Shown here in pieces: positions 50,471 to 62,362 of a DNA stretch of 64,000 nucleotides. The notes beneath the pieces were generated by a model. The model was given only the letters and a program-made list of their open reading frames with translations. It was not told where the DNA came from and searched no databases. Made by a program: the position numbers and the translations under genes. The stretch is from Myxococcales bacterium (GTDB taxonomy: Bacteria > Myxococcota_A > Polyangia > Nannocystales > Nannocystaceae). Where the stretch lies: positions 248,001 through 312,000 of the forward strand of contig JACKDU010000005.1 in the NCBI GenBank assembly GCA_020633335.1, written 5' to 3'. Positions within the stretch are counted from its first letter, which is position 1, and each line of letters starts with the position of its first letter.

Positions 50471-51991
50471 GTGCTCGTCTCCGCGCGTCGCCTCGCCGCC
50501 CCCGGCCTCGGGGCGCTCCTCCTCCAGGGGGTGGCCTGCCTCGGGCCGGCGCCGGGCGGGAGCGCCAGCGAGGGCTCAGCGAGCGCGAGCGCAGGCTCGG
50601 CGAGCGCGGCGACGACGGCCGCCAGCGAGGGGACGACGAGCGCGGGCGGGTCGTCGGGCGGGGCCTCCAGCGAGAGCGGCGGGCCGCTCTGCCCCTCGGG
50701 GTGCCTCGCGGGCGAGACCTGCGTCGCCGACGGCGTCTGCGCCTGCGCCCGCGAGCCCGAGGACTCGTGCCCGCCCGAGCTCGAGTGCGGCGCGGACGGG
50801 CGCTGCTTCGGGCCGGTGTGGCCCAACCGGGTCTCGCAGGTCAACTCCGATCCGTGGATCAGCGAGAACCACCAGGCGATCCGACGGATGCGGCCGCGGG
50901 TGCTCGCGCTCAACTTCGTCAACGCCCGCTCGAACGCCGAGATGGTCGCCGACCTCGAGGGGGCGATCGCCGGACTCCGCGAGGGGAGCCGCTTCCACGG
51001 CCACTCGGACGCGGCCGCGCCGGCCTTCCTCGAGTACGCGATCGCCTACGCGATCGACCTCCGCGACGACCCGCCGCCGCCCGGCTGGACCTACCACAAC
51101 AGCACCCGCTACCCCCGCGAGGATCCGGTCGAGGGCTACTGGGGCTTCGACTACGAGCGCCTCTTCTCCGCGGAGTTTGCCGGCTACTACGGGATCGAGG
51201 ACCCCGAGGCGCCGGGCGAGGCGCTCGGGCTCTGCCAGCTCTTCCAGCGCGGCCTCATCCACGAGGTGTGGGTCTACGGCGACGCCGACGTCCCGGACGT
51301 CGGCGCGGCCGAGGTCCTCGAGCTGAAGCCGCGCTACGACGCCGCGCGCGAGCGCACCAAGGATCCGATGAGCCGCTGCGCCGGCAACGGCTGCTTCGAT
51401 GAGGAGGACGCGGTCTCTTGCGGGGTGACCGTGCGGATCGCGTGGTTCAACAACACCCGGGGGCCGGGCTGCTTCCTCGAGAGCCTCTCGCACGGGCTCG
51501 AGAGCACCGGCGCCGGCGATCCCAACCTGATCCCCTACCTCTTCGACTACTTCCCGACCTTCGCCGGCCTCGACCTCGGCAAGCGCTACGGGGTCCCCTT
51601 CCAGAGCTGGTACTCCTGTCCCTACGGCCAGCCCTGCGTCGACTACCCGAGCGCGACCTCGGCCCACTACTCGCTCAGCGCCGACGTCGAGGGGACGATC
51701 GACCCCTTCGACCCGGTCTGCGGCAACGTCCACTGGCCGCCGAACGGCCGCCAGCACTACGATCTCTCGAGCCCCCACGAGGTGATGTCGAGCTGCGTCC
51801 ACTACCGCGACGGCAGCGGCGAGAGCGAGCCCTACACCTCGAGCCTCCACCAAGCCTACTCGAAGCTCGCGCCCGACTGCATGGGGCCCTTCATCGTCTG
51901 GTGGCGGCAGAACATGCCGGGGCTCGACAACGGCGCGCTCGACGACGAGGGCCAGCCGATGCTCAACTGGTGGCCCTTCCTCTTCTATTGA
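50471..51991 (+). CDS. Large Cys-rich putative lipoprotein
   Basis: 506 residues. The start is GTG; lipobox QGVAC gives Cys 23. A Ser/Ala/Gly/Thr linker (27-72) is followed by the module CPSGCLAGETCVADGVCAC also present in the VWA lipoprotein at 45040, then CPPELECGADGRC. The main domain (about 120-506) is Trp/Tyr/Asn-rich with many cysteines (SRCAGNGCFDEED, SWYSCPYGQPCVDY, PVCGNVHWP) and HEVWVYGDADVPDVG, HGLESTG and SSPHEVMSSC with several histidines. A secreted hydrolase or metal-binding fold is possible but not recognised. It is convergent with the DUF6714-like gene. Confidence 0.8.
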   Translation: MLVSARRLAAPGLGALLLQGVACLGPAPGGSASEGSASASAGSASAATTAASEGTTSAGGSSGGASSESGGPLCPSGCLAGETCVADGVCACAREPEDSCPPELECGADGRCFGPVWPNRVSQVNSDPWISENHQAIRRMRPRVLALNFVNARSNAEMVADLEGAIAGLREGSRFHGHSDAAAPAFLEYAIAYAIDLRDDPPPPGWTYHNSTRYPREDPVEGYWGFDYERLFSAEFAGYYGIEDPEAPGEALGLCQLFQRGLIHEVWVYGDADVPDVGAAEVLELKPRYDAARERTKDPMSRCAGNGCFDEEDAVSCGVTVRIAWFNNTRGPGCFLESLSHGLESTGAGDPNLIPYLFDYFPTFAGLDLGKRYGVPFQSWYSCPYGQPCVDYPSATSAHYSLSADVEGTIDPFDPVCGNVHWPPNGRQHYDLSSPHEVMSSCVHYRDGSGESEPYTSSLHQAYSKLAPDCMGPFIVWWRQNMPGLDNGALDDEGQPMLNWWPFLFY

Positions 51992-52006
51992 GCGTTCGAT
52001 CGCGGG

Positions 52007-52480
52007 TCAGCCGCGGGGCTGCTGATAGGCCCGGGCGAGCTCGGCCGCCCTGGCGACGTCGTCGGCGTCGAAGAAGGCGGGGAGCTCGCGCTCCCACGCC
52101 TCCGCGAGGTAGCGGGCCCACTCGGCGATCGCCTCGAGCTGCGAGGGCGCGAGATCCCAGACGCCCTCGCGGTAGCCCTTGCCCGGCCGGAGGAACCCGT
52201 GGAGGTAGAGCCAGAGCTCGTCGTCGTAGGGGGTCTCGAGCATGAGGCGGAGCGGCGCCGGCAAGTAGTAGGCGATCGCCTCCACCGTCATGTAGGTGAA
52301 GTCCTCCATGTGCAGGGAGGGGGCGAAGCCCGCCTCGACCTCCGCCCGATCCTTGCCGAGGAAGTGCTTCACGACGTAGGGGCCGTCGATGCCGCCGGTC
52401 GTCAGCCGCTCCGGCGATTCGGGCCTCCGAGCGGCCTGGAAGGCGCGCGCGAGGCGATCCTCGACCTCTCTCTTCGTCAT
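52007..52480 (-). CDS. Small soluble protein, possibly DUF6714-like
   Basis: 157 residues, no signal or membrane helix. FTYMTVEAIAYYLPAPLRLML near 62-82 is the most characteristic segment and recalls DUF6714-type proteins; LHGFLRPGKG and LEAIAEWARYLAEAW follow. Relatives are often small cytosolic proteins of unknown role. Its ATG lies 16 bp after the stop of the giant gene with no promoter between, so the two are likely cotranscribed and may act together. Confidence 0.65.
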   Translation of the reverse strand: MTKREVEDRLARAFQAARRPESPERLTTGGIDGPYVVKHFLGKDRAEVEAGFAPSLHMEDFTYMTVEAIAYYLPAPLRLMLETPYDDELWLYLHGFLRPGKGYREGVWDLAPSQLEAIAEWARYLAEAWERELPAFFDADDVARAAELARAYQQPRG

Positions 52481-52496
52481 CTCGGCGACCCGCGTC

Positions 52497-57350
<4,854 letters not shown>

Positions 57351-57434
57351 CGACCCGCCCACGATACCCGATCGACGCCCGCGGGGGCGCCTCGATCGGC
57401 CCGTGGGCCCCCGTGAGGACCCCCGTGGAGCCCG

Positions 57435-58553
57435 CTAGTAGATGAAGGGGATCATCTTGAAGCGGGCGCGCGCGCAGTACTCCTCCCAGAGCGCGCCGTA
57501 GCGCGCGCGGCAGCGCTTGTCGTCGCGCCACGCGCGGTGGAGGAGGAGCGAGAGGAGCCAGAGGAAGACGAAGTAGGGCTCGAGCGACCCGCAGCCGGCG
57601 GTCGCGGCGATCGCCAGGTACACGCAGAGCTCGCCGCTGTAGTTGAGCTTGCGGCCGATCCCCCAGAAGCCCGAGATCAGGAGGCGGTCGCCGAGCACCT
57701 CCGGGGTGCGCCCCCAGATCGGCGTGCTGCGATCGAGCTTGAAGAGGTGCTTCTGCTTGTTGGCGCCGCGGAAGACCCAGAGGCCGAAGAGGAAGAGGGC
57801 CGAGAGCGCGATCCCCTCGGCGCTCGAGATCGGCGCGCTCTGGCCCATCAGCGTCCAGCCGGCGATGCAGTAGAAGAATGGCACAAGGGTCAGGTCGCCC
57901 CAGACCAGCATGAAGCCGAAGCGCTCGGCGATCACGTCCCACATCGACGTGAGGCCGGGCTCGTCGCGGTAGTGGGTGTAGAGGTAGAGCCACCAGAAGG
58001 CCTGGTAGAGGACCATCTGCGGGGTCAGGGTGCCGAGGCTCTCGTACTGGGCGTAGGCGAAGGCGGCGACCAGGACGTGGAGGCCGATCAGCGAGGGCTG
58101 GTAGGCGAAGATCTTGAGGTCGACGCCGGCGAGGGTCGGGTTGAGCTCGGCGCCGTACCAGAACTCGGCGATCGCCGACTCGCCCGCGGGGCGCGACTCG
58201 CCGGCCGCGGCCTGGCGGCGCTTGCCGCCGAGGTAGAGCCAGAGCGAGGCGGCGATCGAGATCAGGTTGGCGGCGACGAGGAGGGGCCAGAACCAGGTGG
58301 TGACGAGCGGGCTCAGCGAGAGGCCGAGCGTCAGTGTGGCTCCGATCACAACCATGTGAGTCAGGACCCAGAGGGCCATGCCGTTGAGCTTGTAGTAGCG
58401 GCGCTCGCCGGCCGGGGTCGGCAGCCCACGGTGGACCTTTCCGGGGAGGATCATCGTCGCCAGGAAGAGGCCGCCGATGAAGCCTCCGAGGCCGAGGGTC
58501 GCCCAGAGGACCGAAGAGAGGGTGAGCGTGCTCGGGATCGCCACTGCTTCCAC
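57435..58553 (-). CDS. Sterol C14-reductase-like protein (ERG4/ERG24 family)
   Basis: 372 residues with about eight membrane helices. The family signatures are clear: LLISGFWGIGRKLNYSGE near 288-305, and at the C-terminus HRAWRDDKRCRARYGALWEEYC near 339-360 ending RFKMIPFIY, matching ERG4/ERG24 (RxxYGxxWxxYCxxVxxRxxPxxY). The enzymes reduce sterol double bonds with NADPH; beside CYP51 the C14 double bond is the likely substrate, though C24(28)/C7 members share the fold. The start is GTG 58553 with TAACCT 6 nt upstream. It is divergent from CYP51 across 154 bp, supporting a common pathway and common control. Confidence 0.88.
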   Translation of the reverse strand: MEAVAIPSTLTLSSVLWATLGLGGFIGGLFLATMILPGKVHRGLPTPAGERRYYKLNGMALWVLTHMVVIGATLTLGLSLSPLVTTWFWPLLVAANLISIAASLWLYLGGKRRQAAAGESRPAGESAIAEFWYGAELNPTLAGVDLKIFAYQPSLIGLHVLVAAFAYAQYESLGTLTPQMVLYQAFWWLYLYTHYRDEPGLTSMWDVIAERFGFMLVWGDLTLVPFFYCIAGWTLMGQSAPISSAEGIALSALFLFGLWVFRGANKQKHLFKLDRSTPIWGRTPEVLGDRLLISGFWGIGRKLNYSGELCVYLAIAATAGCGSLEPYFVFLWLLSLLLHRAWRDDKRCRARYGALWEEYCARARFKMIPFIY

Positions 58554-58633
58554 GGCGGCAGGTTAGCCCAGGCGCGGGCGGTCGCGGCCGCGTTCGCGGC
58601 TGATCTATGTCACAGAGGTCACGGCCGCCGACG

Positions 58634-58663
58634 TTGCCAGCCGCGTCTGCGCTGGGCTAGGTT
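58634..58663 (+). promoter_or_regulatory. Promoter of CYP51
   Basis: TTGCCA (58634-58639), 18 bp, TAGGTT (58658-58663). The leader is about 38 nt with GGAG 8 nt before the ATG at 58708. Confidence 0.5.
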
Positions 58664-58707
58664 GCCGGCGCCGGTCGCCCGATGAGGGCGCCCCGCGGAG
58701 TCGAACG

Positions 58708-60144
58708 ATGGAGCTCACGCCGGTGATCCGGGCGGCGACCAACCTCTGGTCCTCGCTCTCATCTTCCCCGAAGGACAGCCACTACAAGTTGCCGCCGATG
58801 CTCCCCGGGGCGGTGCCGGTGCTCGGCCACGCGCTCGAGATGCGCCGCGACCCGGTCGCGCTGATCCAGCGGGGCCGCGACATGTTCGGCGACATCTTCT
58901 CGATGCGCCTCCCCGGTCGGCCGACCGTGGTGATGACCGGCCACCGCGCCCAGGAGAAGTACTTCCGCTTCCGCGACGAGGAGGTCGATCAGCGCGAGGT
59001 CTACCGCTTCACCGTCCCGGTCTTCGGCAAGGGGATCGCCTACGACGCCGAGCCCGAGATCATGCGCGAGCAGCTCGGCTTCTTCCACGCCGCCCTCCGC
59101 GAGGCCCGCCTCAAGACCTACGCCGCCGGCTTCGTCGAGGAGGCCGAGGACTACTTCGGCAAGTGGGGCGACGAGGGCGTGGTCAACATGGTCGACGTCG
59201 GCAACGAGCTGACGATCTACACCTCGAGCCGCTCGCTCCTCGGCAAGGGCTTCCGCACCCACCTCTCGGCCGAATTCGCGCACCTCTACCACGACCTCGA
59301 GGCGGGGATGAACACCCTCTCCCTCTTCGCCCCGAACTTCCCGTCGCCCTCGCACATCAAGCGCGACCAGGCGCGGGTCAAGCTCGGCGAGATGATCGGC
59401 AAGATCGTCGAGGAGCGGCGGGCCAAGGGCTCCGACTCCGAGGACTTCATGGAGGCGCTCCTCGAGGCGACCTACAAGGACGGGCGCCAGCTCAGCGCCG
59501 AGGAGATCACCGGCCTCCTCCTGACGATCATGTTCGCCGGCCACCACACCAGCGGGGTCACCTTCGCCTGGACCGCGGTGATGCTGGCCAAGCACCCGCA
59601 CATCGTCGCCGACCTCCGCGACGAGCAGGAGGCGGTCCTCGGCGGCCGCACCGACCTCGGCCTCGACGACCTCCGGGCGATGCACAAGCTCGAGTGGTCG
59701 GTGAAGGAGGTCCTGCGGATGTACCCGCCGCTCATCATGCTGATGCGGAAGGCGCTCAAGGACCTCGAGTTCGGCGGCTACGACATCCCGGCCGGGACGA
59801 TGATGATGGCGTCGCCGGCGGTCGGTCACCGGATCCCGTCGATCTTCGCCGACCCCCACCGCTTCGATCCCTACCGCTTCGGCCCCGGGCGCGAGGAGGA
59901 CAAGAAGTTCCCCTACGGCCACATCGCCTTCGGCGCGGGCCGCCACCGCTGCATGGGGGTGATCTTCGCCCAGCTCCAGCTGCGGGCGCTCTGGAGCCAC
60001 CTCCTGCGCAACTTCGACCTCGAGCTGGTGGATCCGCCGTCGAGCTACGTGATGGACTACACCAACATCATCGCCGGCCCGCACCCGCCCTGCCGCCTCC
60101 GCTACCGCCGGCGGCCGCAGGCGAAGGTCTCGCGGGCGTCGTAG
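58708..60144 (+). CDS. cyp51: Sterol 14-alpha-demethylase, cytochrome P450 family 51
   Basis: 478 residues. The two CYP51 signatures are present: YRFTVPVFGKGIAYDA (99-114) and the I-helix AGHHTSGVTFAWT near 276-288. The K-helix has VKEVLRMYPP and the haem loop FGAGRHRCMG has the axial Cys 415. The N-terminus is weakly hydrophobic, without a clear anchor. It removes the C14 methyl of lanosterol or cycloartenol-type sterols using three O2 and an electron donor not encoded here, and its product is the substrate of a C14 reductase such as the divergent neighbour. Sterol synthesis is known from some Nannocystineae, which supports the host assignment. Confidence 0.93.
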   Translation: MELTPVIRAATNLWSSLSSSPKDSHYKLPPMLPGAVPVLGHALEMRRDPVALIQRGRDMFGDIFSMRLPGRPTVVMTGHRAQEKYFRFRDEEVDQREVYRFTVPVFGKGIAYDAEPEIMREQLGFFHAALREARLKTYAAGFVEEAEDYFGKWGDEGVVNMVDVGNELTIYTSSRSLLGKGFRTHLSAEFAHLYHDLEAGMNTLSLFAPNFPSPSHIKRDQARVKLGEMIGKIVEERRAKGSDSEDFMEALLEATYKDGRQLSAEEITGLLLTIMFAGHHTSGVTFAWTAVMLAKHPHIVADLRDEQEAVLGGRTDLGLDDLRAMHKLEWSVKEVLRMYPPLIMLMRKALKDLEFGGYDIPAGTMMMASPAVGHRIPSIFADPHRFDPYRFGPGREEDKKFPYGHIAFGAGRHRCMGVIFAQLQLRALWSHLLRNFDLELVDPPSSYVMDYTNIIAGPHPPCRLRYRRRPQAKVSRAS

Positions 60145-60297
60145 GCGGCCGAGCGCGCGCGCGGGCTGAACGAGGGCGACGGTCCGAGGAGGGGCCGTCG
60201 CCCTCGTCGCGAGCGGCGAGCGGGCGACCGGGTCGCCAGCGACCGCGTGGATCATCCGTGGTGGGCCCGGGCGGCCGGGACTATCATTACGCGAGCG

Positions 60298-60618
60298 ATG
60301 GGCGAACCAGCGGTGAGCGAGGCCCGGGCGCGGCTGCGTGGCCGACCGGTGCTCCGCGTGGTCCTCATCAACCTCGGGATCGTCGCGCTCTACGTCCTGC
60401 CGGTGCTCCTGATCTTCGGCCGCAACCGGGTCCTAGTCTCGCTCGTAGCGATCGGCGGGCCCCTCGTCCAGGGCGCGGTCGCGGGCCTCGTCGGGCTCGC
60501 CCTCTATCCCTTCAGCGGACGCCGCGAGCTCGCCATCGGGATGCTCCTCGCGGGCCTCCTGCTCACGTTGATCGGGGCGGCGTCGTTCGCCGCCCTCGTC
60601 GCCCTGCTCGCGGAGTAG
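60298..60618 (+). CDS. Small membrane protein
   Basis: 106 residues with three hydrophobic helices (about 20-42, 45-70, 76-104), a basic N-terminus (RARLRGRP) and an acidic last residue. No family is recognised. The ATG at 60298 has TATCAT 10 nt upstream and no Shine-Dalgarno sequence. It is convergent with the beta-helix lipoprotein, 13 bp apart. Confidence 0.6.
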   Translation: MGEPAVSEARARLRGRPVLRVVLINLGIVALYVLPVLLIFGRNRVLVSLVAIGGPLVQGAVAGLVGLALYPFSGRRELAIGMLLAGLLLTLIGAASFAALVALLAE

Positions 60619-60631
60619 GGGGCCGTCCGGG

Positions 60632-62215
60632 TCAGGGGATCTTGTCGTACATCGCCTTGACGATCGTGGCGCAGGGCGTGCCCCCGTAGGTCGTGGAGTA
60701 CTCGATCGCCCCCAGGTCTGCGCTCTCCCCGCGTGGGTATCCGCAGAAGTCATGCGGTACCGCCGGATCGGCGGCGTTCTGCTCGGTGATCGTCGCGCCG
60801 TCGGCGAGGGAGAAGTCGCCCGCGGCCGGCGCGGTGAAGATCGCGTTCATCTCGGCCTGCGAGGGCGTGATGTTGTTCGCCTCGTTGATCGGCCGCTTCG
60901 CGTAGTCCGTGTTGATCCCGTTCTCGAGGATGTTGAAGCGAAAGAGCGTGTCGAAGTTGGGGTGCCCCTCGTAGAACGCGGCGCTCCGCGGCTCGGCGTT
61001 GTAGACCGTGTTGTGGGAGATCCACGACTCGCGGTCGCTGCCGACGATGATCCCCGCCGAGGAGCCGCCGTTGTTGCAGCCGATGACGATGTTGTTGCGG
61101 ACGACGGCCTCCTGGCTCTGGCCCTTCTCGACGCAGTCGCCGTTGCCGTCCTGGTCGTCGTCGCCGTCGCAGATCGAGGCGGGCGCCCCGTCGCCGAGCT
61201 GGATCCCGCGGTTGGTCTCGCCGTCGGTGCGGGACTTCTCGCAGACGATCAGGTTCTGCTCGATCAACATGCCGAGCGCGGACGCCTTCGGGTAGACCGC
61301 CGAGGCCGACTTCGGCAACGACGCCGGGGTGCTGTAGTCGGCGAAGATGTTCCCGCGCACGACGTGATCCTCGCCGCCGTCGAGGTTCAGGATGTTGTGG
61401 GGCGCGTCGTTCTCGACGTACTTGGTGTTGTGCCAGAAGTTGCCGATGAACCAGGTCCGGTCCGGGAAGCTCTTCGCCGGGCCCATGCCGACGATCTCGC
61501 CGTTCAGCTTGACGTGGGAGGCGAAGTTCACCACCTCGTTGTCGCGGAGGATGACGTCGTCGGCGTCGCCGACGATGTGGAAGGCGTGCTCACAGGCGTT
61601 CGGGCTCTCGCAGGCGCCGAAGAACGTGATGTTCTCGAAGATCCAGAACTTCCCGCTGATCTTGAAGTTCTCGATGTGGGAGAGGTTGAAGGTCACGGTC
61701 CCCGGGGCCTCGGCGCGCAGGAAGATCCGCGCCGCGTCGGTCCCGTCGGCGTCGACGGAGATCAGCTGATTGAAGGAGAAGGTGCCCGGGCACACCGTGA
61801 TCACGTCGCCGGCGGACGCGTCGGCGATGGCCGCGAGGATCTCGGGCTCGCTGCAGACCGCGACGACGGTCCCCCCTTCGTGGCTCGGGCCGTTGTCCGG
61901 GTCGTAGAGGCCCTCGTCGCCGCCCGTGGTCCCGGTCCCGTCCGTCTCGGCGCCGGTGGTGGCGGTGGTGGTGGTGGTGGTTCCGACGGTGTCGGTGTCC
62001 CCGGTGCCCGTCGCGCTCGTGCTCGCGCTCGCGCTCGCACCTGAGGTGCTCGTCGCCGTCGCCGAGCCCGCGCTGGTCGAGGCGGAGCTCCCCGACGTCG
62101 TGCCTGTGCCAGTGGCAGTGTCGCCGGTCGCCGCGCTCCCGGAGTCGTCGCCTGCGCAGCCAGAGCCGAGCGCGAACGCGAGCGTGAGGATCGTCCAGGA
62201 GCATCGAGAATCCAT
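60632..62215 (-). CDS. Right-handed beta-helix lipoprotein (polysaccharide lyase-like)
   Basis: 527 residues. Lipobox ALGSGC gives Cys 20. A Ser/Thr/Gly/Ala linker runs to about 105. The remaining residues show regular short strands with stacked Asn, Gly and aromatic positions: FWIFENITFFGACESPNACE, DDVILRDNEVVNFASHV, DHVVRGNIFADYS, EAVVRNNIVIGCNNGG, RFNILENGINTDYA, typical of pectate-lyase/PL6-type parallel beta-helices. A Ca-binding-like segment DGDDDQDGNGDC is inserted. It may cleave or bind extracellular polysaccharide; the catalytic Lys/Arg pair was not assigned. The start is fixed by TTGACC, 17 bp, GACGTT, 7 nt, ATG. Confidence 0.82.
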   Translation of the reverse strand: MDSRCSWTILTLAFALGSGCAGDDSGSAATGDTATGTGTTSGSSASTSAGSATATSTSGASASASTSATGTGDTDTVGTTTTTTATTGAETDGTGTTGGDEGLYDPDNGPSHEGGTVVAVCSEPEILAAIADASAGDVITVCPGTFSFNQLISVDADGTDAARIFLRAEAPGTVTFNLSHIENFKISGKFWIFENITFFGACESPNACEHAFHIVGDADDVILRDNEVVNFASHVKLNGEIVGMGPAKSFPDRTWFIGNFWHNTKYVENDAPHNILNLDGGEDHVVRGNIFADYSTPASLPKSASAVYPKASALGMLIEQNLIVCEKSRTDGETNRGIQLGDGAPASICDGDDDQDGNGDCVEKGQSQEAVVRNNIVIGCNNGGSSAGIIVGSDRESWISHNTVYNAEPRSAAFYEGHPNFDTLFRFNILENGINTDYAKRPINEANNITPSQAEMNAIFTAPAAGDFSLADGATITEQNAADPAVPHDFCGYPRGESADLGAIEYSTTYGGTPCATIVKAMYDKIP

Positions 62216-62222
62216 GGGAGCC

Positions 62223-62251
62223 AACGTCTCCTAGCCGACGGGGCCGGTCAA
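62223..62251 (-). promoter_or_regulatory. Promoter of the beta-helix lipoprotein
   Basis: TTGACC (62251-62246), 17 bp, GACGTT (62228-62223), 7 nt, ATG 62215. AGGAG lies in the spacer, so it would not be transcribed from this promoter. Confidence 0.55.
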
Positions 62252-62362
62252 TCGAAACCCGCCGCTCGAGTGGGGCGCCTCCGCTGACGCGTCGAGGATC
62301 GTGCGCGGCCCGCCGTCCGGATCGCGGATCCGCCAAGTCGCGCGCAGGCGAGCCCGCGCGCG

